40,232 nucleotides of DNA, from NCBI GenBank assembly GCA_947632215.1, contig CANROJ010000017.1, positions 1 to 40,232 on the forward strand, read 5' to 3'. Under the pieces are notes generated by a model, which was not told where the DNA came from, did not search any database, and saw only the letters and a program-made list of their open reading frames with translations. This stretch comes from an uncultured Flavobacterium sp. GTDB taxonomy: Bacteria > Bacteroidota > Bacteroidia > Flavobacteriales > Flavobacteriaceae. The position numbers were made by a program, and so were the translations under genes. Below, in pieces: positions 20,792 through 29,917 of the stretch. Positions within the stretch are counted from its first letter, which is position 1; every line of letters begins with the position of its first letter.

Positions 20792-20812
20792 TTGTTGTAA
20801 CTTGTTGTTACA
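20792..20812 (+). promoter_or_regulatory. Possible operator upstream of the FrnE-like gene
   Basis: Two 10-base repeats in tandem (TTGTTGTAAC then TTGTTGTTAC) also form an inverted repeat, TGTAAC-N5-GTTACA (20796-20801 and 20807-20812). It lies 18 bases before the ATG at 20830, a place where a repressor would block transcription or initiation. The regulator is unknown. Confidence 0.35.
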
Positions 20813-20829
20813 CATAAAAGTATCTTATT

Positions 20830-21528
20830 ATGAAAATAGAAATCTGGTCAGATATAAACTGTCCTTTTTGTTATATTGGTAAAAAACATTTAGACCTTGC
20901 CTTGGATCAATTGGATTTCAAAGATAAAATTCAAATTATCCATAAAGCATATCAATTAGACTCATCCTTGCCAATACAAGCCTCAGATATGAGTAATCAG
21001 GACTACTTGACTCATAAAAAAGGATATCCAGCAAAGCAAGTCAAAGCAATGTTTGATCAAATTAAACAAAGTGCCAAACAAGTTAGTTTAGATATAGATC
21101 CTGGAATTAGCATTCCTGTTAACACATGGAATGCACAAAAATTAATTCTACTTGCTCAAGAACATAACTTAGCTAATCAAATGCAAAGGGCCTTATTTGA
21201 TGCATACTTCACTAAAGGGCTAAATATAGCAGATAAAGAAGTACTCACTCAATTGGCTATCTCAGTTGGACTCTCAAAGCAACAAATACAGCAAGGATTT
21301 GATTCAGAAAAATTAAATCAACAAATCAATCAAGATATTCAACAGGGTAATGATCTTCAAATAAAAGGGGTTCCCTTTTTTGTTATAGACCAAAAATATG
21401 GCATTTCAGGAGCCCAACCCATACAGAGCTTTGTAGATGTTTTAAGCCAGGGCTATGAAGAATTCAAACAGACTTCAAGAGATTTTAACTCCGATGGAGC
21501 TACTTGTTCAATAGATGGCTGTAATTAA
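20830..21528 (+). CDS. FrnE-like DsbA-family dithiol oxidoreductase
   Basis: A 232-residue thioredoxin-fold protein of the DsbA/FrnE group. The active site is C11-P-F-C14 (WSDINCPFCYIG). A helical insert spans about 55-170, and the cis-proline loop is GVPFFVID near residue 182. There is no signal peptide, so it acts in the cytosol, as FrnE proteins do. The very end carries a second pair, C226-x4-C231 (ATCSIDGCN). A C-terminal CX4C pair is described for FrnE of Deinococcus radiodurans, where it affects the redox state of the CXXC site, so the arrangement here fits the same type. It probably works in protein disulfide exchange under oxidative stress. It is a single gene with a possible operator upstream and a terminator downstream. 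Confidence 0.88.
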   Translation: MKIEIWSDINCPFCYIGKKHLDLALDQLDFKDKIQIIHKAYQLDSSLPIQASDMSNQDYLTHKKGYPAKQVKAMFDQIKQSAKQVSLDIDPGISIPVNTWNAQKLILLAQEHNLANQMQRALFDAYFTKGLNIADKEVLTQLAISVGLSKQQIQQGFDSEKLNQQINQDIQQGNDLQIKGVPFFVIDQKYGISGAQPIQSFVDVLSQGYEEFKQTSRDFNSDGATCSIDGCN

Positions 21529-21535
21529 AAACACT

Positions 21536-21575
21536 AAAAGACCTAGATTTTATCTGTGATAAGGTAGGTTTTTTA
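21536..21575 (+). terminator. Terminator of the FrnE-like gene
   Basis: A long hairpin with a two-base bulge (AAAAGACCT and TTTTATC on the left, GATAAGGT and AGGTTTTTT on the right), ending in six T. It starts 8 bases past the stop codon at 21528. Confidence 0.85.
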
Positions 21576-21597
21576 GCTCTCTGACCAATAATAGTTT

Positions 21598-21605
21598 TAC
21601 CTTTG
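21598..21605 (+). promoter_or_regulatory. -7 element very close to the helicase start
   Basis: TACCTTTG matches TAnnTTTG and ends only four bases before the ATG at 21610. If used, transcription would begin at or within the start codon, giving a leaderless mRNA. No good -33 element is seen. Confidence 0.4.
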
Positions 21606-21609
21606 TATA

Positions 21610-22923
21610 ATGAAAATTAGCAAAATACTTTCCAATTTAGATATACAAGAGCTTAATGCTATGCAGCACCAAGCCTTAGATAAAAGTCAAAGTAGCAGTG
21701 AGCTTGTAGTTTTATCTGCAACAGGTTCAGGAAAAACCCTAGCCTTCTTACTTCCTATTATCTCCAAGCTAGATCCAAATAAAACTGGGGTTCAGGCCAT
21801 ATGTTTAGTTCCTACTAGAGAATTAGCACTTCAAATAGAAAGTGTGTTTAAATCCATGAAAACACCCTTTAAAGTAAACGCTTGCTATGGAGGTCATAGC
21901 GTAAAGACCGAACTAAATAACTTTAGTGTTCCCAGTGCCTTACTCATAGGTACTCCAGGAAGAATAAAGTTTCACTTAGAGCAAAATTCTTTTGATCCAA
22001 AGAGTGTCACCTCTTTAGTTATAGATGAATTTGATAAGGCTTTAGAATTTGGTTTCACTAACGATATGAGTTATATTATCGATTGTTTTGAGAATCTAAA
22101 TTTCAAAATGTTAACCTCAGCCACAAAGCTAAGTTCAATACCTAGCTTTACTAAAATAAAGAATCCTTTAGAGATAAATTTTCTGGATAGCCAAGTGCAA
22201 CAACCTCAGCTTAGTTTTAGTAAAATTGTTTGTAAAAGCACAGAGAAATTGGAGGACTTAGTTAAACTATTGGCTAAAATAGGTAAAGATACCGTACTTA
22301 TTTTCTGTAATCACCGTGATGCAGTAGATAGAATTAGTCAGACTTTAACTAAAAACAAAGTAGCAAATAGCGCCTTTCATGGTGGTCTAGATCAAGAAGA
22401 TCGTCAAAGGGCATTAATGAGATTCAGAAACGGTAGCTGTAATATTTTAATAAGTACAGATCTTGGTTCTAGAGGATTAGACATCCCTGAAATAGGTCAT
22501 GTTATTCACTATCAAGTTCCAGAAAACAAAGACACTTTTACCCATAGAAATGGCCGAACTGCACGTATGAAAGCAAAAGGAAAAGTGTATTTAATTATCA
22601 GTGAACTAGACCAAGAATTACAATACATACCACAAGATTTACCTTTGGAAGATCTATCAGGTAAAGCCCTTATAGATAATAAAACAGATTTTCAAACTAT
22701 TTATATAAGTGCTGGTAAAAAAGATAAAATCAATAAAGTTGATATCGTCGGATTTCTAATTAAAACAGCAGGTTTAAACAAAGAAGATATTGGTTTAATT
22801 GACCTAAGAGATACCCAAGCTTTTATTGCTATTAAGTCAAATAAGGTCAAAGCTTTACTTAGAAATGTAAAAGATTCTAAAATTAAAAATAAGAAAGTAA
22901 AAATAGATGTAGCTAGAAGTTAA
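21610..22923 (+). CDS. DEAD-box RNA helicase (DbpA-like)
   Basis: A 437-residue ATP-dependent RNA helicase. The Q motif is LNAMQHQAL (13-23) and motif I ATGSGKT (37-43). PTRELALQ and TPGR follow. Motif II reads VIDEFDK, so the usual DEAD is DEFD. Motif III is SAT. In the second RecA domain, HGGLDQEDRQRALMRFRNG, STDLGSRGLDIPEI and HRNGRTARM (motif VI) are complete. Residues about 355-437 form an RNA-binding tail of the DbpA/CsdA type (TIYISAGKKDKINKVDIVGFLIKTAGL), so a ribosome-assembly role by way of 23S rRNA is likely. The gene starts just after a TAnnTTTG element and ends with UAA. Confidence 0.92.
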   Translation: MKISKILSNLDIQELNAMQHQALDKSQSSSELVVLSATGSGKTLAFLLPIISKLDPNKTGVQAICLVPTRELALQIESVFKSMKTPFKVNACYGGHSVKTELNNFSVPSALLIGTPGRIKFHLEQNSFDPKSVTSLVIDEFDKALEFGFTNDMSYIIDCFENLNFKMLTSATKLSSIPSFTKIKNPLEINFLDSQVQQPQLSFSKIVCKSTEKLEDLVKLLAKIGKDTVLIFCNHRDAVDRISQTLTKNKVANSAFHGGLDQEDRQRALMRFRNGSCNILISTDLGSRGLDIPEIGHVIHYQVPENKDTFTHRNGRTARMKAKGKVYLIISELDQELQYIPQDLPLEDLSGKALIDNKTDFQTIYISAGKKDKINKVDIVGFLIKTAGLNKEDIGLIDLRDTQAFIAIKSNKVKALLRNVKDSKIKNKKVKIDVARS

Positions 22924-22924
22924 C

Positions 22925-23162
22925 TCATAAAAGACTGTGTCGATAAAGACTTACCTAATAACTTCTTTGGACTATTTGATTATTACTGTAAGTTTGGTGG
23001 TAATTATCAGCATCAACTTATGGCTGATTATAATATAAGTACAATGATTGATTATAAAACAAGTCGAGAGTCCTTACAGCTATGAACATTACCAAGCCTT
23101 AGTTTTGGATTGAGTAACACTAATACCTATAAAGCCTTGTCAAACACAAAAAGAATCAACTA
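22925..23162 (+). pseudogene. Coding-like remnant after the helicase
   Basis: Directly after the helicase stop, the same frame stays open for 54 codons (to TGA at 23085-23087) with plausible protein composition (for example DLPNNFFGLFDYYCKFGGNY). Past that TGA the frame is open again to TAA at 23160. A neighbouring frame also reads protein-like (SYEHYQALVLD). There is no start codon of its own. It looks like the decayed fragment of a lost gene, but chance is possible in AT-rich DNA. I do not recognise a family. Confidence 0.3.
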
Positions 23163-23180
23163 AAGATAAATTCAAACAAA

Positions 23181-23664
23181 ATGCGACACAAACGAAATGC
23201 AATTAAATATTGTTTCATTATATTGTTCTTATCTATAACTAGCGATATGTTGTCTCAAAAAATTAGTGTAGACAACACTATAATCGTTGATACTACTTTA
23301 ATGGATGAAGATCATAAGATAATAAGCACAGAAGTCATACAATAAAACGCTATAACTACTCTGTACTATCGGATAAGTAATAGGGATAATTTATATTTTT
23401 ATATCACCAAAAAAGTAGAATTAAATGAAATAGAGCGGTCCACATGAAATCTTTTCCTTTTGGGAGTTCCTTGGTTTTTGTGACGATCATTTTAAAGCAA
23501 CAGCTAATAAAAACAGGCTATGGACACTTCCTACAAGATTTTATATCGATAACTATAATTTTAATAATTTATATATAAAAGTGTTAGATAGTACAACAAA
23601 TGAATTTAATTATTATAAAGCTAATTTCTGGTACTTCATGAATGAAGATGAATCAATAGAGTAA
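23181..23664 (+). pseudogene. Decayed gene for a small exported protein
   Basis: An ATG at 23181 opens a 54-codon frame with a clear signal peptide (basic RHKR, then YCFIILFLSITS). It ends at TAA, 23343-23345. The same frame continues in protein-like sequence (ITTLYYRISNRDNLYFYITKK, here quoted only to show composition: YYRISNRDNLYFYITKK), reaching about 23440. After that the plus-one frame carries on as FWEFLGFCDDHFKATANK and later YIDNYNFNNLYIKVLD to TAA at 23662-23664. One stop and one frameshift therefore split what was probably a secreted protein of about 160 residues. No family is recognised. A shared terminator follows at 23672-23718. The 54-residue peptide could still be made. Confidence 0.5.
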
Positions 23665-23671
23665 ATCAAAA

Positions 23672-23718
23672 AAAAAACAAAGGGAGCTATCTAAATACGA
23701 AAGCTCCCTTTGTTTTTT
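23672..23718. terminator. Bidirectional terminator
   Basis: A perfect 17-bp stem, 23672-23688 with 23702-23718, with A and T runs at its ends. It serves the decayed plus-strand gene and the minus-strand TPR gene that ends at 23808. Confidence 0.9.
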
Positions 23719-23807
23719 ATATGGCTAGAAGATTTGTGAAAAGTACTAGTCATAGGTTATTGACATGCAACTACATTGCTTAATAATAAAGACCATCAAA
23801 TACCTTC

Positions 23808-25322
23808 TTAACCTACATTGGTGTTGAGTAAAGAAACTTCAAAGGCCTTCCACCCCCACTGTTGCCTTTTTTTATTAAAAACCATAAAAGCTTTATAGGT
23901 TATAGCAGATTCGTTAGTAATATAATTATTTGCTAAGAGCTCTTGAGAAAAGTACACATCTCCAATAAAACCAAGTCCGTTAGCTAAAATTCGAATTACA
24001 CCATGACCTGATTTGATCGCTTCACAGCTTTGCTGGGTACTTCTTTCAACGGTATTTGCTAGATAAAAACCGTTATCTCCCTCTTTTTGTAATCGAACAT
24101 CTAAAATCTCGCCAATTTTGGGATTCTTTATAAAAGTATCATATTTAAAAAAACCACTAAAGTTCTTATTTTTTATAAAATGAAGTAGCTTCTTGTCGTA
24201 ATGTACATATTCTACCACTACTACATCAACTGGGATATCTTGATAAAGAAGTTTTTCGGCTATACCTTTATAGCGTTTATATAATATATAATTATTATCG
24301 GAGCCTCTAACCATTGTATACCAAGGTTGGTTCATCCAATATTTAACCTTTTGTGGTGTATTAAGAGATTGGCTATGATATACTTTTAATAAATGCTGAA
24401 TCTCAGTTCTAGCCTCTACATACATTTTACTTTCTATAAGTAAATCACAAAAATCTTGTCTGACTCTAAGCAAAAATTCATCCTTAGCTCCCAATGAAAG
24501 GGCCTTACAATAACAAGCAAAAGCGTAAGGAGCATTATCATTATAGATATTGGCTAGTAACTCCCATACCCAAAAATTGTTAGCCTTGCTTCTTGCAAAA
24601 GGTAACACAGCTTCTAATGCCTTTGTGTTTTGGCCTAATTCTAAGAGAATCTTAGCCTTATAGTAGGCAGGATATACGTAATTGGGATACTGCTCAATTA
24701 GCTTTGTTAAACGAATATTAAACTCCTGTAATCTATGTTTTCTATTGTCTATTTCTATTATTGAATCTTTATTGAGTAAAGACTTAGCGTAATTAATATA
24801 TATCTTCTCAACAATTGACATGCCTTTATTTCCATTGATGTGGCTCTCTACATAATCTTGGGCTTCAAAACTATCTAAAGTACACCAATCCATTACTTCC
24901 AAATAATTATTATACTTGAGAAAACCATGATGTAATGTACGTATTAAAAGACTAAAAGTCTCGCTAGGCCTTGTAAAGCACAAGGGTTTAATTAAGTTAA
25001 AAAGTTGATCGGCTACTATAAAGTTCCACTTATTTTTAGATATTAGATTATCCACTAAGCTCCTAATAGGCCATGCTAAAGAATCAATTAATAGATTAGG
25101 TTTTTTAGGTAATTCTAAATCAGAGATATTTGCTAAAACTTCTATAAAAGCATCAAAATCTATTTCAAGGGCATGTCGTTTTAAATAATCATAATAAACC
25201 CAACCCAAGGACAATTTCTCTTCCATATCCTCTGGGTTTAATTGCAAATTTTGCTTGGCTAATACAAAAGCTTCTTCTAGCTTACCTTGCTTACGAAGCA
25301 CTAGTACAGGATTACTTATCAT
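23808..25322 (-). CDS. TPR protein with C-terminal S1/CSD-like domain
   Basis: A 504-residue protein with no signal peptide. Residues 1-330 contain TPR-like helical repeats (for example GKLEEAFVLAKQNLQLNPED at the start, and LGQNTKALEAVLPFARSKANN later). Residues about 434-497 look like a small OB/S1 or cold-shock domain (GHGVIRILANGLGFIGDVYF and a tail QQWGWKAFEV). This TPR-plus-S1 layout recalls the TPR-S1 proteins described with tellurium-resistance and TOTE-type conflict systems, but none of the usual partners (Ter proteins, primase, helicase-nuclease) is nearby. It stands between a decayed gene and a mobilization module, so it may be accessory. The function is unknown. Confidence 0.6.
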   Translation of the reverse strand: MISNPVLVLRKQGKLEEAFVLAKQNLQLNPEDMEEKLSLGWVYYDYLKRHALEIDFDAFIEVLANISDLELPKKPNLLIDSLAWPIRSLVDNLISKNKWNFIVADQLFNLIKPLCFTRPSETFSLLIRTLHHGFLKYNNYLEVMDWCTLDSFEAQDYVESHINGNKGMSIVEKIYINYAKSLLNKDSIIEIDNRKHRLQEFNIRLTKLIEQYPNYVYPAYYKAKILLELGQNTKALEAVLPFARSKANNFWVWELLANIYNDNAPYAFACYCKALSLGAKDEFLLRVRQDFCDLLIESKMYVEARTEIQHLLKVYHSQSLNTPQKVKYWMNQPWYTMVRGSDNNYILYKRYKGIAEKLLYQDIPVDVVVVEYVHYDKKLLHFIKNKNFSGFFKYDTFIKNPKIGEILDVRLQKEGDNGFYLANTVERSTQQSCEAIKSGHGVIRILANGLGFIGDVYFSQELLANNYITNESAITYKAFMVFNKKRQQWGWKAFEVSLLNTNVG

Positions 25323-26346
25323 ATCAGATGGATTACATATAACTATTTAACTAAGGCGTATCACAAATCAGTGATTATGCACTTGTTTAAATATACAATT
25401 TATTTTCAATTTTCTAAAACACTTTTACAGCTAATTTTTTAACAATCATATCCTTAGACTTACCCTATTAGTAAACTACCTCACTAGCCAAGGGTATACT
25501 TTAGCCCTGACAAAGAGTTATAGACCATGTAAAGTATTTATTTTACAAAGAAAAATGCGTGCTCCTGCCTACTGTTTTTTTTTAATTGCGTTTTTAATCT
25601 GTAAAAAACAATTTTATAAACATTAATGGCTCTGTTCTATATCTTATAAACACATAATTTTACTGGTAATAAACACATTTTTAAGTCTTTAAAAATAAAT
25701 ATTTAAATTTAAATTAGACTTTATACTTGGAAATGTCAAATATATTATTGACTTTTACAATTACAAATCAAAAAACAATGCGAATATTTTAAAAATCAGT
25801 ACTCCTTAATGTCAAAATATCTAATGTTTGACAGCTATTTTTAAGTATTTCGCACATAAGATTTTCAAAGCATGTTATGCATAGACTCTTAGAGCTAAAA
25901 ATGTAAAAAAACACATTTACTTCTATGGCCTTGAAATCTAATAATTGTTAATAGAGCTAAGGTTAATAACCTATTGTTAAAAAAACTACTGTTTATCTAT
26001 AATACACAAGTTCATTAAAAAGGTTTTATTATAAACCCAATTAATCTATCCTTGTCTTGGTAGGTATTTTACAGACCTACCTTATCCTAGGATAAGATAC
26101 TTTATGCAAAAAACAAGTTGTTTGCTATGGTGTATTTCTACGATCTGTAATTCTTTATAATACTTGGTATTTAATTAAACTCTATCCCGTGGAATATAAC
26201 ACTTAAACTTCCACACATGCTCTATTGTTTTTGTCTATTAGAAACAATAGTATAAGCAATTCTATAGCTTATTTTGACCATTCCAATTTTATTACGCTTT
26301 GGCTATTTCTAGCCTTAGCAAGAAACTTATTTACATTTTTTTGATT
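25323..26346. other. Long AT-rich intergenic region with paired inverted repeats
   Basis: About 1 kb without a gene, between the divergent TPR-S1 gene and the mobilization protein. A weak minus-strand -7 element (TATATTTA) lies at 25388-25395, and a short repeat ATCAC-N6-GTGAT at 25360-25375 is close to the TPR-S1 start. Two similar inverted repeats, built on GTCAAA...TTGAC, lie at 25735-25752 and 25811-25832. I see no coding sequence in it. Confidence 0.5.
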
Positions 26347-27876
26347 ATGACAGATTTAATAGTATATGAAAAGTCTGAGCTTTCTCATATAATAATCTTA
26401 TGCAGAAAGGATAACAAACAAGCCTTGGCCTTATCCCATATTGATATAATGGGCAATCTACAAGGCGTACCAATTATACCCTCGAACTATGTGAAATTCC
26501 TTAAAGTTCACAACCAAATACGACCATTTTTAAACTTTTTCGCGATTTTCGTCAGTAAAGCAGTGGACAAAGAGCAGTATTCTTTCTATAAGATACCTAT
26601 ACATTACTTAGTGCATCTATACATCAGTATGTCAAAAGAGAGCACTGCAAATAATCTATTACACTACTTAGAGAAAATACCACAAAAGTACCTTGTTGTA
26701 CAAAGAGAGCCCTTAACTAGTAAGAGTCCAACTTACAAGGTAGTTAGGTTAGGCAAATCTAGAAAGGTAACTAGAACCAAAAAAGCTAAAAATAAAAAAA
26801 AAGCAACTTTACAAACTACCACTTCAAATACTCTTAACCAGAGTACTTTAAATTATAATAAAGAATATTTTACTAACTGGCAAACAATTGAACCTATGAA
26901 AATCCAAGCATCCAATCAGTCTTATAATCAAGACAAAAAGAACAATACAGCTAAAAAAGCAACATCTAAAGAGACCGCTAATCAAAAATCCGATCCTGTT
27001 AAAAACACACCCAAACAAGACACACAACAACATAAAGCTTCTTTAGATAAACAGGACAAAGTAAAATCCTTTATTATTAAAGAAAGTCAAGTAAATTGGG
27101 GTCTCTTAGATGAGCTAGGAGTAAGTAAACAAAGATTGATAAATTCTAATCAATTAGAACTTTTATTAAAAGGATTAAAGACAAAATATCTATATTGGAT
27201 AAAATATCGAACGCACAACTTATTATTTAAATTCGAGGCTAGAATCAGTTTTCGTCACAATCAAGATGGTCTAATCACTATTGTATTACATGGAATCAAT
27301 AAAGAGCCGGCCTTACATCTACCTTTCTTTGATCATAATTTCACTGAACAGGATAAAACAAACTTACTACACACTGGAAACATGGGAAGAGTGGCTATTT
27401 TGACAAATAAATTTTCTCAAGAAAAGATTCCTTCACTAATAAGCATCGATAAGTTAACAAACGAAATTATTGCAATCGATCAGGAAAAGGTAAAAGTACC
27501 AGAAGTATTTAAAGGCGTTAATCTTTCTTTAGAACAGCAAGAAGATCTAAGACAAGGCAAGAAAATCTTTCTACAGGGTCTGCAGTCCAATAAAGGAACC
27601 ATATTTGATGCGCATGTACAATATAATGCTGACAGGCGATTTTTGGACTTTTTCTTTACTAACAACCCTGATCAAACTCCAATTACTTTTACAACTTTAG
27701 GTGTTCCTACTACATTTCGTGGAATAACCTTTACAGAAGAACAAATCATTGAACTAGAGAGTGGACACTGGGTGTACTTAGATAATCTAGTTGGCAAAAA
27801 AGCCAATACCTATAAAGGTTATGTTTTATTTAATGAGCAAACAAAATCTTTAGATTTCTTCTTTGAAAGACCCTAG
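26347..27876 (+). CDS. DUF4099/DUF3945-type mobile-element protein
   Basis: A protein of about 509 residues of the kind found in Bacteroidota conjugative and mobilizable elements. Residues 1-125 are a unique N-terminal part. Residues 135-240 are low-complexity and rich in Lys, Gln and Thr (disordered linker). At about 245-370 lies a DUF4099-like region (VNWGLLDELGVSKQRLINSN). Two tandem DUF3945-like repeats follow at about 383-437 (FKGVNLSLEQQEDLRQGKKI) and 446-505 (FRGITFTEEQIIELESGHWV), each ending in DFFF. In many elements this set is attached to a type IA topoisomerase or its partner; no topoisomerase part is present here. ATG at 26347 is preferred over an upstream TTG at 26299. The stop is UAG. 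It converges on the coupling-protein gene. Confidence 0.75.
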   Translation: MTDLIVYEKSELSHIIILCRKDNKQALALSHIDIMGNLQGVPIIPSNYVKFLKVHNQIRPFLNFFAIFVSKAVDKEQYSFYKIPIHYLVHLYISMSKESTANNLLHYLEKIPQKYLVVQREPLTSKSPTYKVVRLGKSRKVTRTKKAKNKKKATLQTTTSNTLNQSTLNYNKEYFTNWQTIEPMKIQASNQSYNQDKKNNTAKKATSKETANQKSDPVKNTPKQDTQQHKASLDKQDKVKSFIIKESQVNWGLLDELGVSKQRLINSNQLELLLKGLKTKYLYWIKYRTHNLLFKFEARISFRHNQDGLITIVLHGINKEPALHLPFFDHNFTEQDKTNLLHTGNMGRVAILTNKFSQEKIPSLISIDKLTNEIIAIDQEKVKVPEVFKGVNLSLEQQEDLRQGKKIFLQGLQSNKGTIFDAHVQYNADRRFLDFFFTNNPDQTPITFTTLGVPTTFRGITFTEEQIIELESGHWVYLDNLVGKKANTYKGYVLFNEQTKSLDFFFERP

Positions 27877-27899
27877 AGGTAAATATAAATTATAACAAA

Positions 27900-27943
27900 A
27901 AAAGCAATCTTATAGAGCTTATATCTCTTTTAAGATTGCTTTT
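27900..27943. terminator. Bidirectional terminator
   Basis: A 13-bp stem (27900-27912 with 27931-27943), extended inside by AGAG/CTCT, flanked by A and T runs. It lies between the convergent ends of the DUF3945-type gene and the coupling-protein gene. Confidence 0.9.
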
Positions 27944-27952
27944 ACTATTTTA

Positions 27953-29881
27953 TTATTTATGACTCATTAATTCGCGTTGAACTAAGTCATGTATTTGTAT
28001 TTTTATATCTCTAAAATTCTTTTCAACATAATACTCCAAAGGTAAAGCAGTACTTAATAATTTGCCTGAATTGGTAAAGGGCAAAGTAATTTGTTCCACT
28101 TGGCTATCCATACTTGCATCGGCATGAAGTTTTGCATGAAACACTGGTTGATCTAAACTAACTCCTACTGTTTGAGTTAAACAACCAACAAAAAATCCTT
28201 GCGATAGTTGGCTAATCTTTGCACTTGGAATAAGAGCGTCTAACTGGGTTGAAATTGAATTAGAAATGTCTTGAGTATTACTACTATACCCTTGTCTTGT
28301 CTGCAGAATTCTTCCAAATCTCTCGCTAAGTAATTTGGCTGTCTCTCCTAGTACTTGACCACTAATAATATTACCTATAGTATTGAAAACAACTCTACTT
28401 TGCCTTTCACCATAATCTCTTACTAATTGAGAAAAATCTTGTAGAATTAAACAAGTTGCTATCCTATTACTTCTGGCAGTAGCAATAAAGTGATCTAAAC
28501 CATGTACAAAAACCGTAGGCAGTTCATCTATAATTAGCGCCAAATCATGTTGCTTCTTTTTATTTACCAGCTTCATCACCCTACTAATATACAGACCAAT
28601 GGCAGCTCCATAGATTTGTTGTCTTTGTGGATTATTACCAATACATACAACCTTTGGGTGTCGTGGATTATTTAAATCCAAAGTAAAATCATTACCACTT
28701 AATACCCAGTACATATTCTTAGAGACTAACCTAGATAAAGGAATCTTCAAAGAAGCCAATTGTCCCTGCAATTGATCTTGTGCCCCACCTTGTAAAGCGT
28801 CTTGAAAAGCGGAGAGATAATTTCTTAACTCTAGGTGATTACTTAAAAGAGTAAGCAGCTCCTTATAGGGTTGATTAATTAACTCTATAACATGAGGCAG
28901 AGTACAATATTTACCGTTTTGATAAAGTTTCAAGTACCATATTACAGCGCTAAGTAATAGAATTGGTGATTCCACAAAAAAATCTCCTTGTTTTTGTATC
29001 CAAGATCTATTCAGATTTAGCATTAAGCAACTCGCAGCTTCATAGGCATCTAAAATACTTTCTAAATGTTGTGGATGTAAAGCATTACAACGATGAGAAT
29101 ACCTGAGATCATCGAAATTTATCACATAAAATCCCAATTGTTTACTCTTTGGGTTTTTATATTTATTCATGGCATGATAGCTCAACTTAGTTAAGTCGTT
29201 AAACTTAAAGTCATAAATTAACATAGCATATCCTTTACCAATAAATTGCCTAATAAAACTATGTACGATTGTATAGCTCTTTCCCGATCCCGGGGTTCCT
29301 AATACTAGGGTACCACGAAAAGGGTTTAAGAGATTAATTCACCCATCTCGACACTTATTCTTACAGTAAAATTTCATCCTCAAATGCAGGGAATCTTTGG
29401 TTACAACCTTTTTTGTCTGTTGATAAAAACTCTCATTTTTGACATTAAAATAATCAAAGCTATCTTCCATAATATTAAATCTCTTTAAACCCAGCCCGCT
29501 ACAGCCCATTAGAAGATATCCAATACAAGTACTTATTACAACATAGGAGCTATAGGAGCTGTTTTGAACCATAGGGATAAAGTCGCTCCAAAACACAAGT
29601 ATTACAGCCACTAATAAGCCATAAAAGCCTTTTAATCTAGCATTGGAAAGCTCCAATCGAACCGGAGAAGCCCATATACTCAACACTAAAAAAAGCAAAC
29701 TTAGAATCTTTAAATGATAAATACTCTGGGCTTGCAAGACCCTGGTGGTAGTTCAAAATCCAAATACAGGAGTATCTATAAAATTAGACGCCCAAAAATA
29801 GCTAACTAATAAAAGCACACTTATACTTAGAAAAAAGTACCAAATACCCTGTGGGGATGTGGTGGTTTTAAATTTATTCAT
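27953..29881 (-). CDS. MobC/TraG-type conjugative coupling protein, with two in-frame UGA codons
   Basis: Read as one frame, this is a full-length (642-residue) VirD4/TraG-type ATPase that links the relaxase-DNA complex to a type IV secretion channel. ATG at 29881 starts an N-terminal membrane part (helices near residues 13-35 and 60-110). Walker A GTPGSGKS is at 195-202, Walker B near LALIIDELP, and the C-terminus is TraG-like with a Q-rich ATPase end. Two UGA codons interrupt it, codon 43 (29753-29755) and codon 181 (29339-29341). The second reads RDG-[UGA]-INLLNPFRG, where relatives, as I remember them, carry Trp. No other stop and no frameshift occurs. Under the standard code only fragments can be made, the longest intact one (27953-29224) lacking Walker A. 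It is last in a mobA-mobB-mobC order, 36 bases after the relaxase gene. Confidence 0.8.
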
Positions 29882-29917
29882 GTTTATATATATCTAAATT
29901 AAACGTTTAACTTAAAC

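Noticed and set aside
29339..29737. A separate 130-residue membrane protein next to the coupling protein
   Set aside because: It is in the same frame as the coupling-protein frame on both sides, is bounded only by UGA codons, and ends one residue before the Walker A region. It is the N-terminal part of that protein, not a gene of its own.
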